Below are positions 41,038-52,323 of a stretch of DNA of 64,000 nt, one piece after another. Made by a program: the position numbers and the translations under genes. The DNA is from Balanoglossus misakiensis. Its lineage: Eukaryota > Hemichordata. Below the pieces are notes generated by a model, which made no database searches, had not been told where the DNA came from, and was given only the letters and a program-made list of their open reading frames with translations. Each line of letters starts with the position of its first letter. Position 1 is the stretch's first letter. The stretch lies in NCBI GenBank assembly GCA_040954595.2, contig CM082594.2, forward strand, positions 5,642,001-5,706,000, read 5' to 3'.

Positions 41038-43319
41038 ATGGGAAAAAAATCACTGTGGATGTAAACTTTCACCAAATGTTTAAGTCGAAACTCCATTGAT
41101 GAAATATGGAATTTAGTTCAACTCGGTGATTATAATCATGCAGTGGGATGATGATGTTGTGGATCAATGCAAATATCAAGAGGTGGTAACTTTGTGAGGG
41201 GATCACAAATTAAATCCTTTCTGTCAAGTGCAGTACTCAGTGGTGATGTTCTGTGAAACAGGCGTGGTGTGAATTACTGACACTGATGGGATGGTCCAGC
41301 CGCTACCAATAAATATGACATGTTACAGCCATTTGAAGCACACAAGCTTATCAAGACATGATATGTTATTGTCTTAAATGGTGTAAACAAGGTTTTATAT
41401 CCTTCAATTGAATTCTGTGAATTTCCAGGGCGCATGATGCCAAAGACTGACACAATGTAGTAATTAGAGCAACAAACTACTGTGCCATATGCCAACTTGA
41501 TAACACTCGGAATATATGACATACAACAGACAGATCCATGCCGACAAGTTGTTGCATGAAGTATCTGACCAGATTCAGATTCAGGCTCTGATTCTTGCGT
41601 AATCAGATATGAACCGAAGAAGATTCATGACAACAGTATAATATGAATCGGAGGACAAGGAGAATGTACACTTGCAGCTTTGCGATACAACTGAGTTTTA
41701 TCAACACGCAACAATGTGACACTTGTAGATCACAGACAACAGTGTGTGAAGAATCACATGTGAATATCACTGTGGCTCTTACAGAAATCAAACATCAAAA
41801 ACATTATTTCAAAACTTAAAAAGTTTAAATTACGTAAGATAAAACTATATAATTTCTTGTTTGTTGTAAATTCTCTATCAAATCTGCAACAATGAAAAAG
41901 ATTGTCTTGGCCAGTAATGTAGTGTATATCCTTGAAATGTGAGTACTGATAAATGATACTTTATAATGAATGTATAAAAATATATTCACACAAGTTTTAT
42001 TCATTTGTTTATTATAGGTAGAACATTCTTTTGAATGATTAAACGATTTTAATCATATCCATGATTAGGTTTGATTGCATTTTTACACATACTGTGACAC
42101 AGTGACACACACATCAGTGGTAAGAAATTCTAGGGAAAGTTACATGATCAACCCCCAAATTTGTCAGATGTTTGAATAATAGTTTGTAGCTCTGCTGTTG
42201 GTAGTTCTAATAAAAACCATTTTGATGATCACTGAAAGCATAGTTCATGTTTTTTGGATTGAAAAATCTGTATTTTGGAGGTTAGAAAGCATATAGCCTG
42301 GGACATATTTCATATGCAAATATGAATATATCACTCATCTGTCAATGTTTACCCTGCTAGCGTGTACACCAGCCAAGACTGACTCAAAGTGACAAATTCA
42401 AGTGTAATTTGGCTAAACAATCAAATTACTTGAGTGACTGAAATCCAGTAATGTTGATCCCATAATTTGAATAACACACCCATCATTTTGGCGGATATCA
42501 TATTTGAAGTCTAATATGCAAATTAATGTGCACCACTAAATGAAATATAAGACTATGGGCAGTTTGTAGTGTAAAACGTGAGATACCTACCTGTACAGAG
42601 CCCTTGGCGTGGATTAGGCTGCCGTACAAGTAGATGTCAGTCTTCGACATCCATTTTTTGCTAAAAATTTCGAAGATTTTGTGGAAATATCTAATAAAAA
42701 TTCAACCGTGTGTATCTTTACTCACCTCCATGTCTAGTCGTACAACACACGTTCGAGGGCGAAAAACGAGAGCCTTCTACAATCCCTGCCGCGGCCAATG
42801 TACATGCCTGCACGTATGTCTTCAAATGACAAATTTATCATTCAGTATATATCTCAGCTTCCGTTGGTAACTATGGCTAAATTTGCATCGGTAACCGTAT
42901 ACTATTTCAATCTCAGCAATATGTGTTGTCTGGGACGAACGTCGGTCTATCGGAACCCCCGTCTTCATTGCTGCGCACCCCTCTTCAAAGTGATCGCGCC
43001 CTTCAACTTTTAACCAATCAGAAACCGTTACTGGAACGTTACGATTTCCATAGAGTGAGTGAGGCGTCCGTATTTACAAATATATTTCTAACAAACCCCT
43101 TCTTCGAGTTTTGTGCATAGAACTTCACGGTTCTATCTCTTCGAGCGTATAAATCGGACTGTTGTATATTTAAAAACCGTACAGACAATTTAAAATGTTT
43201 TATTCTATAGATTTCGAGTTCTCGTATCTTCGCGCGTGTATTTTGACCCACACTTTGTAAACGTCACAATGACAACGTGAGTTGATCACACAGAACTTTG
43301 CATAATAACGCAACTCAAC
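41038..43319. other. intergenic DNA between receptor and creatine kinase genes
   Basis: No credible exon on either strand. AT-rich until about 42600, after which CG-containing words become common. A CCAAT word at 43014-43018 may belong to the creatine kinase promoter region. Confidence 0.5.
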
Positions 43320-43493
43320 GTGCAATGGTGACGTATAACAATCACAGACCACAATGGCGACGTGAATATGCAGAAATATGCAAAACGCAGTGACGTGCCG
43401 AGGATCCGATGACGAAAAACCTTTGTTGTTGCCAAGGTAATGTTTCTGACGAGTTGCTATTGTCCAACACACGCTTATACCGAAATCGTACAG
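43320..43493 (+). promoter_or_regulatory. putative promoter and 5' noncoding exon of creatine kinase gene
   Basis: The coding exon of the creatine kinase gene begins at a strong acceptor (TTCTTTTTCTTCCAG, exon from 44176), so a noncoding first exon is expected. The best upstream donor is CAG|GTAAGA with the exon ending at 43493. Two TGACGT words (43329-43334 and 43391-43396) and other ACGT words upstream resemble CRE half-sites. No TATA box is evident. The start site and the assignment are inference. Confidence 0.4.
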
Positions 43494-44239
43494 GTAAGAC
43501 GTATATTTCGTGCGCTCCTAAAATTCTTATTTTCAGGCCCCCAAAATTACTTATCTGACCCAAATATTACATGTTTTCGTTATCTCAGTTTCCGTGCTCC
43601 AAACGAAAGGTAACAAAACAAAAAGTTTACCTATTTAAGAAGTTTTTCACTGAAAATTACTAAACCCAAACTTTTACTCGCCGTACACACTGAGAATACC
43701 AAAGTTCTTTTATCAACTTTGCAGAACAGTAATAATCATTTTTAATGAGGATTTTCTCAACCTTTTCCCTTTACCAAGTGCTTCACTCCATTTACAAATT
43801 TTCTTTGTGATTATTTCTAAAATTTCCTTTCCGTCATAATTGCATTTCTACTTTCTACCCATGTCACAAACAATAGTTTTTCCAAATCCACATGCATTAT
43901 CATTAGTTGAGAGATTTGTCAACTATTTTTGTCAAAGCTAAGCTTTATATTTGTCCACTTTTTCTCTGTATTCTCACTTTTGATGTTGATATCCATTTTA
44001 ATGGTGTAAGTCTCTTGTCTTTTCTTACGTTTTTATCACCCATTAAGTTTATTTTTCAATTCGTGCAGAGGGCAAACTGGTCCAAATTTCTGTAGTAATA
44101 CTTACCAACAGACTCATTAGCAAGCACATTTAATTTCATATCATCAGTGTTGACTTCGAATTCTTTTTCTTCCAGATTTTGAACCTTTCAGAAACCCTCT
44201 TTGGCTTCGTTGATTTCTTGAGTCTCGCTCCGTATCACC

Positions 44240-46889
44240 ATGGCAACAATGATGCTGAGTCGCCTGGCTGGCAAAGCCTCCAAGCTGACCTTGGCCGCGG
44301 CCGTCGGTGCCGCCACGCTCACCGTTGGCTCGGGCGCCTACTACATGAATCAGCAGCACAGCGCTGAGACGAGGAAGGTCATCGCCTATCCGCCCTCCGC
44401 CAACTACCCCGACCTGTCCAAGCACAACAACCACATGGCTCGATGCCTGACCCCGGAGATCTACGCCAAGTTGTACGACAAGGCGACGCCCAACGGATAC
44501 ACGCTGGACGACTGCATCCAGACCGGCGTCGACAACCCTGGACATCCATTCATCATGACTGTTGGCATGGTAGCCGGGGATGAAGAAAGCTATGATGTAA
44601 GGCGTAGCTTTTTTAAGTTAGTCGTCATACAGCAATACATTGCAATTGCAATTTATGATTTGTTGCAGTACACATTCTGTAATAGGTGTGGAGCTCTGAC
44701 ATCACAAAGATTGATTTGTATCAAATATGAATGCAGTTTCAAAGTTTCCAGGAGGAATTTTTGTGATACCCATGCTCTATTTTAAAATGTGTGTTTTCAG
44801 TTCTAATGATCTATGCTTGAGGCACGTACTACCTTAATCACTATTTTGTACTCCTTACTTATTTTAGGTCTTTGCCGATTTGTTTGACCCTGTCATTGAT
44901 GACCGCTTCAACGGCTACCCCAAGGACGCCATTCACCCGACTGACATGGACGCTTCCAAGATCAAGGGCGGTGTCTTCGACGGCAAGTACGTGCTGTCAT
45001 CCCGTGTGCGTACTGGCCGCTGCATCCGTGGTCTTAGTCTGCCTCCTGCATGTAACCGCGCTGAGAGACGCCAAGTCGAGCAAGTAAGTTCTCATTGTGG
45101 TGTTTAACCCTATCACCCCCTTTTCCTTGTATAGAGGTCCAACTTCACCACAGGAAACAATGGGTTTGGACCAATGAACAATGGGGAAATGGTTAATATC
45201 AATTGACTTGAGTCGCAATTGGTGAAAAAGGAAAACATTATTTTGATCTGAAATTTTTAATATTTTGACTTTTTATGCAGGGTTGGTCCAGTGTTGTCAT
45301 TGTTGTTCATGTAGCTATGCTGTTGTTTAAATGTGCTAATGAGGTGCTAACCCAAGGCTGACCTTGGGCTACCCCAGAGCCAACCCAGTTGGAAGGATAC
45401 GAGTTCTGATCTGTACTGCATGTGTAACCTCTGATATCATTGAACTTTACAGGTGGCCACTGAAGCTTTGGCTGGATTGACCGGTCACCTGCAGGGCAAG
45501 TATTTCCCGCTGGGGACGATGACCGAGGAGGAACAGCAGCAGATGATCGACGACCACTTCCTGTTCGACAAACCCGTCTCTCCCTTGCTGACCTCTGCCG
45601 GCATGGCTCGCGACTGGCCCGATGCTCGCGGTATCTGGTAAGCAATAGTCCTTGGTGTGCCCATAAAAGGAAGCAACTTTGGCTCACACGTTTTCAATAT
45701 TTCTGTTCTGGTATTAAAGGACCAGTACTGTCTTCTCAATTTTTATGTTCTAGTATTAAAGGGCCAGTACCGTCTGTTACTTAACTTCTGGCTATTTTTT
45801 TCAGTATTGTGTATTAGCATCTGCATGTACTTTTCCTTCTAGGCATAACCTGGAGAAGAATTTCCTGGTCTGGATCAACGAGGAGGATCACACTCGCATC
45901 ATCTCCATGGAGAGAGGCGGAAACATGCGCAAAGTTTTCCAGCGTTTCTGCGATGGCATCAACAAGGTAAAAAGGACAGTCAATCCTGTGTTAGTGGCCA
46001 CCTCTATATAGTGGCCACTGTGATGGTCCCTGTGCAGCTAACATGTACATTAATTGGCCTGTCTGTAAAGGTCAGTCACTTGGGTGGGAAGACACATGTT
46101 TAATCTCTTGTCTTTCTCTCTCTCTCAGGTTGAAGAACTGATCAAGGCAAAAGGCTGGGAATTCATGTGGAGTGAGCATCTTGGTTACATCCTGACCTGT
46201 CCATCAAACTTGGGTACTGGGCTGCGCGCTGGCGTGCACCTCAAAATCCCCCGTATGGCCAAGGTATACCAACTTTGTTGGCTGGTTTTGAGTTTGTTTT
46301 GTCCCATAGGCGATCAGTCAGGTCTTTCAGTGTTTATTGAGATCAAAAGTGCCAATTTTGAATGCAATTAACCATCCTTTGTCCTTCTTGATTGCAGCAT
46401 CCCCGATTTGAAGAGATCTTGGAGAATTTGCGTTTGCAGAAACGTGGCACTGGTGGTGTGGACACCGCCGCGACTGGTGATACCTTCGACATCTCCAATA
46501 TGGATCGTCTGGGCCAGTCTGAGGTGGGTACAGATCACAAGCGTCCGACATCAAAACCACTACACCTGTAACTCAATTCCGCTTGTAGAATATGTAGTGT
46601 AAGACCAGCTGTTGGGGTTCAGTAGAGTACATCCCTCCAGTATGTGGTTTGCTTGGAGTGTCAATTGTCTTAGTTTAACCCGATTTTGTGGTGGTGGTGG
46701 TGGGGTGAGGGGTCCTAAGTAAAAGTGCCAGTAAGAAGTCATAATGTAAATCTACTTGTCATTTTCTTTTAGGTCCAACTGGTGCAACGTGTCATCGATG
46801 GCGTGGACTTGTTGATCAAGATGGAGAAGGAACTGGAGAAGGGACGCCGCATTGATGGCCTGGTGCCAAAACCAATCTCCAAAGCTTAA
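44240..46889 (+). CDS. CKMT: mitochondrial creatine kinase
   Basis: Transfers phosphate between ATP and creatine in the mitochondrial intermembrane space. Exons 44240-44596, 44868-45083, 45453-45637, 45843-45966, 46129-46263, 46398-46523 and 46773-46889 give 1260 nt (419 residues), the usual length for this isoform. The ATG is in a perfect CACCATGG context. Residues 1-~40 are a basic/Ala-rich presequence ([20 protein letters not shown]). The mature part carries the family signatures [89 protein letters not shown] and the catalytic-cysteine motif [15 protein letters not shown]. The [10 protein letters not shown] segment with Val fits creatine rather than arginine specificity. The C-terminus ([17 protein letters not shown]) is short but lysine/arginine-bearing, as expected for cardiolipin binding. 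One intron holds a MITE-like copy. The gene is convergent with the Hsp70-like gene. Confidence 0.96.
45104..45196 (-). mobile_element. MITE-like element, TTAACCC family, copy 3
   Basis: About 93 bp in the second creatine kinase intron, beginning TTAACCCTATCACC and ending AATGGTTAA. The interior (AGAGGTCCAACTTCACCACAGGA and onward) matches other copies in reverse orientation. It begins only 20 bases after the exon 2 splice donor. Confidence 0.65.
45693..45775. repeat. ~43-bp imperfect tandem repeat in creatine kinase intron 3
   Basis: Two adjacent blocks share TTCTG/TATGTTCT, then GTATTAAAGG and CCAGTAC, then GTCT, at an offset of about 43 bases. It is a short intronic duplication with no coding role. 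Confidence 0.65.
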
Positions 46890-47037
46890 ATGGAGAGGCG
46901 GCGGGAAATATACAGTTCACCTGGACACTGCATTTTACAGTGAAACTTGACAATTGTTATAACACCTGCATTGAATTTAATGGATTGGATGAAAACATCT
47001 TGAAGTTCGGTGGCTGTATAAATTGAAATGTGAGAGG

Positions 47038-47043
47038 AATAAA
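47038..47043 (+). terminator. polyadenylation signal of creatine kinase gene
   Basis: AATAAA 149 bases after the stop codon, followed within 40 bases by GT-rich sequence (TTTGTGTAGCATCTTGTGTTT), a typical downstream element. The convergent Hsp70-like gene ends about 350 bases further on. Confidence 0.8.
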
Positions 47044-47390
47044 ATCGCTGGAATCACAGTTTGTGTAGCATCTTGTGTTTGTTTTTCTCCCAGTTCTGTC
47101 TTATAACATGCTGCTTTCTGGGTAATTCGGGGTTCCCAGGGTGCCATGACCATCCTTCATGATTCTCTACATTATTCACTATCGTATAACAAAACAAGTC
47201 TATTGCACCTGACGATTGTTCATGTATAAAACTTCCTTGCTTAGAACACAGTCACTCTGAAGTCACTCGAAGTCAGTTGTCCCGTACTGTACACATCAGT
47301 AGAAGAATAGAATACTGGATGATTCACCCATTGGGGGCGCTCTTCTATTCTACCAAGTCGAATCTCGGTCCATTTTCGTCCCTCTCTTTG

Positions 47391-49348
47391 TTATTGCTTA
47401 AACAGTGACTCGCAGAATGCTTCAAAATCCTTCTGGGTGCTTTCAAATTCTTCTTTTGTTGCATCCTGGAAATCAAAGTAAAATGCATCTGAGAAAGTTG
47501 TAGTCAACAGTGTATATATATAATACTGGACCTGATATGTTATAGGGAGAATGCTGTCATGTGACATAGACTATGTTTGCTGATAGGGAGAATGCTGTCA
47601 TGTGACCTCTTACCTGATGTGTATCAAGCCAGTGTTGCAGCATACACTTCTGCAGAATAATCTTCTTCAGAATTTCATCATTACCCGGGTTTTTCACGCT
47701 GTCTATGCTCCTCTGCAAATTATTCCGCGAAGAAATTCTTGTGGTCTCTATCGCATCTTCTTTAAGATGCTGTTTCATTTCTTGTCTCATGTTTTCCAAT
47801 TCGTCATCTGAGAAGCCTGCATGAAAAAATAAATGAAGGTCATCTGAGATTGTAGCTTTGATCAAGCATGTCCACGCATATTGTGAGTGCCTCAGTACAA
47901 CACATTTTGTGACTGCAAAAAGGAGTTTATGAAGAACTAACCAATTTTGTTGCCAACCGTGACCTCACTACTGGTGCCAGAATTCTCATGGACGGCCGAT
48001 ATGTGGAGGACGCCATCACTGGCCGGAATGTCAAAGGTCACGGCAATCTTCGGAACACCACTTGCAGCTTGTGGAAGACTGTGTAATTCTAACTTGGCAA
48101 GAAGATTCTGAAATGCATAAAATTTTATTATGAAAAACGCCCAATAACAATTATTAAAATAAGGCATGATGTTTGTCAAGTTAATTGTAGCAGAGGCAAG
48201 ATTATTCCATGAACTCCTAAAAAATGTTTTTATCGTGCGATACTTACATTATCTAAAGTCTGAGTGTTCTCTCCTTCATAGACTTTAATAGGTATGGTCA
48301 GTGGTCGTGTGGACAGCGGCGTTTTGTTGCTTTGATGTTTGTTGTGGTGACAGTTGTGACGTTCGTGTTCTTCGCGCTGCTTCAGCATCATCTCCGCTTG
48401 ACAGTCCGGCACCAGTCCGGCAGGGTTTTCGGAAAACGTCGTGAACTTCTGGCAGTTTTTGATCGGGACGCTCGTGTTTCGCTTGATGACCGACGCCATC
48501 GCGCCCTGGACCGCCTCGACGCCGAGGGTGACCGGCGCCGCGTCCACCAGAAGAATTTCTTGCAGGATCTCCGACCGATCGCCGCTCAATATGGCCGCTT
48601 GTATGGCTGTGTAGAAATGTCATCAAATTAGCATAAAAACAGAAACTGTTTTTTCACTTTCTTACAACTTGAGTGAATAGTCTAACAGTCATAAATGAAG
48701 CATCCTGACCTGTGAGGGCGCTGTAGACACAATGCTATGTATCAACTACCATTTATGTACAGGTGTCTGTGAAGGATATAGCATCTCGAGACACCTGTAA
48801 CCTGTACATACCTCCAATCACAGGAAATCTTTGGGTGATATGTTTGAGTGACAGGTATTCACTTGGCTGTTTCATTGGTAGTACTTAAAAGTTGCCTCAC
48901 AAATTTTGGAAATACAATAAAAACTGCTTTTAATTTCTGGAGAGAGAAACCATTAGGAATGAAAATGTCCTAACCTGCACCGCAAGCTACAGCTTGATCG
49001 GGATTGGTAATCTTTTTCAGATCCTTGCCGCCAAGGAATTCCTGCAGCATGGTCTGGATTCTGGGAATAGCAGATGCACCACCAACAATCAGAATCTCAT
49101 CCAGTTTTGACTTCCTGAGCTTGGCATCTTGAATCGCTTTCTTGACCACGTCGAGAGTTCTCTGGAACCGGTCAGAATTCAGTTCTTCAAACTGGGCTCG
49201 GGTAACCGATGAATGGAAGTCTATGTCTTCATTGAAAGATTCAATGTCTATACTAGAGATGGGGGGAAGACAAGAATTACTGTGAAGTGTGAATCAGGGA
49301 GAGAGCTTCAGAAAAACAGGCTTAGAATATTAACACACTTTGAGGTTG

Positions 49349-49391
<43 letters not shown>

Positions 49392-50723
49392 TGATATCGT
49401 CAAAACCAACGTTCTTTATTTTATGGAAAGCAAAGAAAGTGACAGTTACAGAGAGTAAATCACAAAGCTGCAAGTAAAAAAAAAACGACCTCACATTACC
49501 TTGCCGTGTCTGCAGAAGACAGGGCCTTCACAGCATGTTCACAGGCAGACCTCAGCTTTGCCAATGAACGCCAATCACTTTGTATGTTTTTGCCATGCCT
49601 GTCTTCAAATTCTTGAACGAAGTGGTTGACTAGACTCTCCACAAAGTCTTCGCCTCCCAGGCCGATGTCACCTGCAGTGGACTTGACCTCAAAGATGCCA
49701 TCATCAACGTTCAGAATGGATACGCTGAGACTGCCGGCCCCAAGGTCAAAGACTAAAATGTTACGCTCTGTTTCTTTCTGTTATAAAGCAAGAAGAAAAT
49801 AATGAAAACAAGTTAAACCTTTGCCATGCATGATTTCACATTTATATTAACCATAGCTAATTTCTAAAACAGTAATTGTACCTACCCTGTCCTGGAATCC
49901 ATATGCTACACCAGCAGCAGTGGAGGCAGTAATGGTCCAGACTTTGTCAAAACCAGCAATACTTCCTGCATCTTTTATGCTCTGTCTCTGTTTATAGGTA
50001 GAGCCTGCTGGAACACTGACTACCGCAGAATCTACTTTCTGTGTTCAACAGAGAAGAAAAAAAATGTCTTTTGTAATGATTCCAGAGATGGTAAAAAGTT
50101 TTCTTTCAGTCAAATGATATATTTTACTTGATCTTATGTTACCTTATTAAGATGTGCTTCAGCATTTCCTTTCAACTTTGCCAATGTCAGGGCGAAGATC
50201 TCTTCAATCCTGAAAACCTTGGTAACACCTCTTTGTGTGATACGAACGCATTGCCTGCCATGGTCGTCTACAAATTTCCATGGCAACGGAGCTGTAAATG
50301 ATGAATCTCCTCCTTTATCACCGATGAGGCGTTTGGTGTCTGAAAGATAATTTTGTTTCAGAAACTGTAATGCTCATTATGAAATATATGTACATAACAC
50401 AGAAGCTGGCCACAGAGATTGAAAATTTGATATCGTCACCTATGCTTGACAGCATGCATCCAACAATGTCTATACCCACAATCACAATATGCAAATTGAT
50501 GATACTTACTGAATGCAGTATTCTCTGGGTTCGCTGTGACCTGATTCTTTGCTGCGTCGCCGACAACGCAACCATTCTCAGTAAAAGCCACGTAGCTCGG
50601 CGTTGAGGTGCCGCCCCAGTCGTTGGGAATGACATCTACTTTTCCGTCCTGGAATACACAGGCTCTGGAATTGCTTGTTCCAAAGTCAATTCCAATGCTG
50701 GTGGCTCTTTCAGTAGCCATCAT
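47391..50723 (-). CDS. divergent Hsp70-family chaperone-like protein
   Basis: Exons in transcript order: 50723-50510, 50339-50143, 50038-49886, 49777-49500, 49252-48975, 48606-48248, 48107-47942, 47816-47614 and 47465-47391; 1923 nt, 640 residues, all junctions GT-AG. The nucleotide-binding fold is clear (GIDFGTSNS at 11-19, [43 protein letters not shown]), followed by a beta substrate-binding part ([30 protein letters not shown]) and a shortened helical lid. Several residues central to Hsp70 ATP hydrolysis differ. The NEPTAA loop reads TASTAA, so the residue equivalent to Hsc70 Glu175 is Ala. DLGGGT reads DLGAGS, and VPAYF reads VPAGS. Asp199, Pro147 and Arg155 (Hsc70 numbering) remain. About 40 residues rich in His, Asn and Lys interrupt the substrate-binding domain before the KVYEGE strand. 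The EEVD tail of cytosolic Hsp70 is absent. An acceptor at 50732-50731 implies an upstream noncoding exon. Confidence 0.93.
47542..47606. repeat. duplicated 24-bp word beside an Hsp70-like exon
   Basis: The 24-base word starting ATAGGGAGAATGCTGTCATG occurs at 47542-47565 and again, identical, at 47583-47606, just downstream of the exon 8 donor of the minus-strand gene. It is a small intronic duplication. Confidence 0.85.
49352..49390. repeat. (TG)n microsatellite
   Basis: About 19 TG units in the intron between exons 4 and 5 of the Hsp70-like gene. On the coding (minus) strand it reads as CA repeats, roughly 100 bases upstream of the exon 5 acceptor. Confidence 0.95.
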
Positions 50724-50730
50724 TTTTCTG

Positions 50731-51840
50731 CTGGGAAAACAATAAGTAGGGTCTATCAGAATCTAGACAGTCCTAAGTACGACTAGATTGTACGACATTA
50801 CAACCTTATACTTCTACATCTATGGTCTTTCCCACTGTGACATAATTGGTGCCATTATTCTGTATTTCACACTAATTTATCCACAAATAGTACTAGCTAA
50901 AGAATAGATGAGTGGATGGATGATAGATGGATGGATGGATGGATGAATGAATGAATGAATGAATGGATGGATGGATGGATGGATGGATGGATGGATGAAT
51001 GAATGAATGAATGAATGAATGAACGAACGAACGAATGGATGGATGAATGGGTTGTTGGATGGATAATGGATGGATAGATCGTATGATGATTGATGGATGC
51101 GTTACAGGGTGGATGGATGGATCATGGATGGATGACTGAAGATGAAGGGAGGAAAGAATGGCCCACACAGGCACTTGAGGTACGTCCGGATTTGGCGGAT
51201 AGTCTCTAGAATAATTTGGGGTAGTACTCATGTGTATGGCATCAAACTGGAAAAACTTGTTGCATTACACACGCGAGTACTGCCCAAAATTAATATAGAG
51301 ACTATACTACCCGTGCCCATATTATCCGCTTGTGCATGGACGTCCATGCATAGACTATGGCCGACGAACGTTGCCCTTGAGCAAAGTTGAAACTCACCGC
51401 CGCTCGTTTCCACTCAGCCAGGCTTCACATTACAACCCGCTAGTATTCTTCGGCTTAAAGTTTTGTACACACGAACAGCAAACATCAACAGGAAACTCAG
51501 AAGGGAACAATGCAACCGAACAAATTTCCAGCATGCACAAAACAGCAAACGGCAATATCACTGCTGACCTTTCACCTCACCAAAGTTCAGAGGTCATATT
51601 CTACGCGCACGCGTACCCAAGTGGCCTACGCGTTTTTCGACGCGCTTATCACAGGTATCGAGTTTCCCATAAATCACCTGTTAATTACTTAATCTGTGTA
51701 TCCAATCAAGGGATTTAAAGTTGATAAAATAAACATATGTGAACCTGTACTGGCTTTAAACAGTTACACGAACTACCGGACGTGGGGGTAACACAGATAA
51801 AAAAGACAAGTACAGAAATTGTTCAGCAAGTATATTATTA
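50731..51840 (-). other. 5' flank of the Hsp70-like gene with candidate noncoding exon
   Basis: The first coding exon is preceded by an acceptor (TTTTCCCAG, exon from 50730). The best upstream donor on the minus strand is GGCG|GTGAGT with the exon ending at 51398, so a noncoding first exon may lie at about 51398-51520. The implied ~670 bp intron contains the GATG satellite. No heat-shock elements or TATA box were convincing. No coding exon was seen here. Confidence 0.35.
50909..51130. repeat. GATG/GAATG tetranucleotide microsatellite
   Basis: Runs of GATG interrupted by blocks of AATG and AACG across about 220 bases. The translation on the minus strand gives a repetitive His/Pro/Ser/Ile frame that is not a protein. 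Confidence 0.95.
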
Positions 51841-51847
51841 TTAAACG

Positions 51848-51853
51848 TTTATT
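51848..51853 (-). terminator. polyadenylation signal candidate of the SMB-GPCR gene
   Basis: AATAAA on the minus strand (TTTATT on the plus), about 470 bases after the receptor stop at 52324-52326. It would give a 3'UTR of ordinary length. Other AT-rich variants occur nearer the stop. Confidence 0.45.
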
Positions 51854-52323
51854 GAAAAAAAATATGTAGATAGGAACTTCTCCGTCGTTTATTACATTGT
51901 TAGTATGTTAGTAACATGACCAGAAACTACGACACCGAATCTTATCATTTAATAGAGTATATTATAATAATTAACGTAATATTCAATTCCAATAGCTACG
52001 ACACATCCGTTTCGTACAAACTATTCGTTGAATATTGAATGATCAAAATTTTACGCTTGTAAATATAAATATATCACACATAGAGTCAATTAAAGTTAAG
52101 TTTCAATTCAAATAGATACGACGACAAACACACTCTTTCTAGAACCGAACATTAAAACATATTGTATGAAGTATTTTCTCATAAATTGAATAATCGAAAT
52201 TTTACGCTTGTATGCAAAAGATAGTAATAGTACCACCCAGCAGCTACATGGACGTAATTGAATAACACTGTAAGTCGACTTTTTTTCAGGATATAGGTAC
52301 TTCTGCAAAGACAAGTAAACGCA

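Noticed and set aside
44240-46889. Arginine kinase
   Set aside because: The mitochondrial presequence, [10 protein letters not shown] start, [11 protein letters not shown] and GGVDTAA motifs and 419-residue length fit mitochondrial creatine kinase instead.
50893-51231. Minus-strand His/Pro/Ser/Ile repeat frame
   Set aside because: Translation of the GATG microsatellite.
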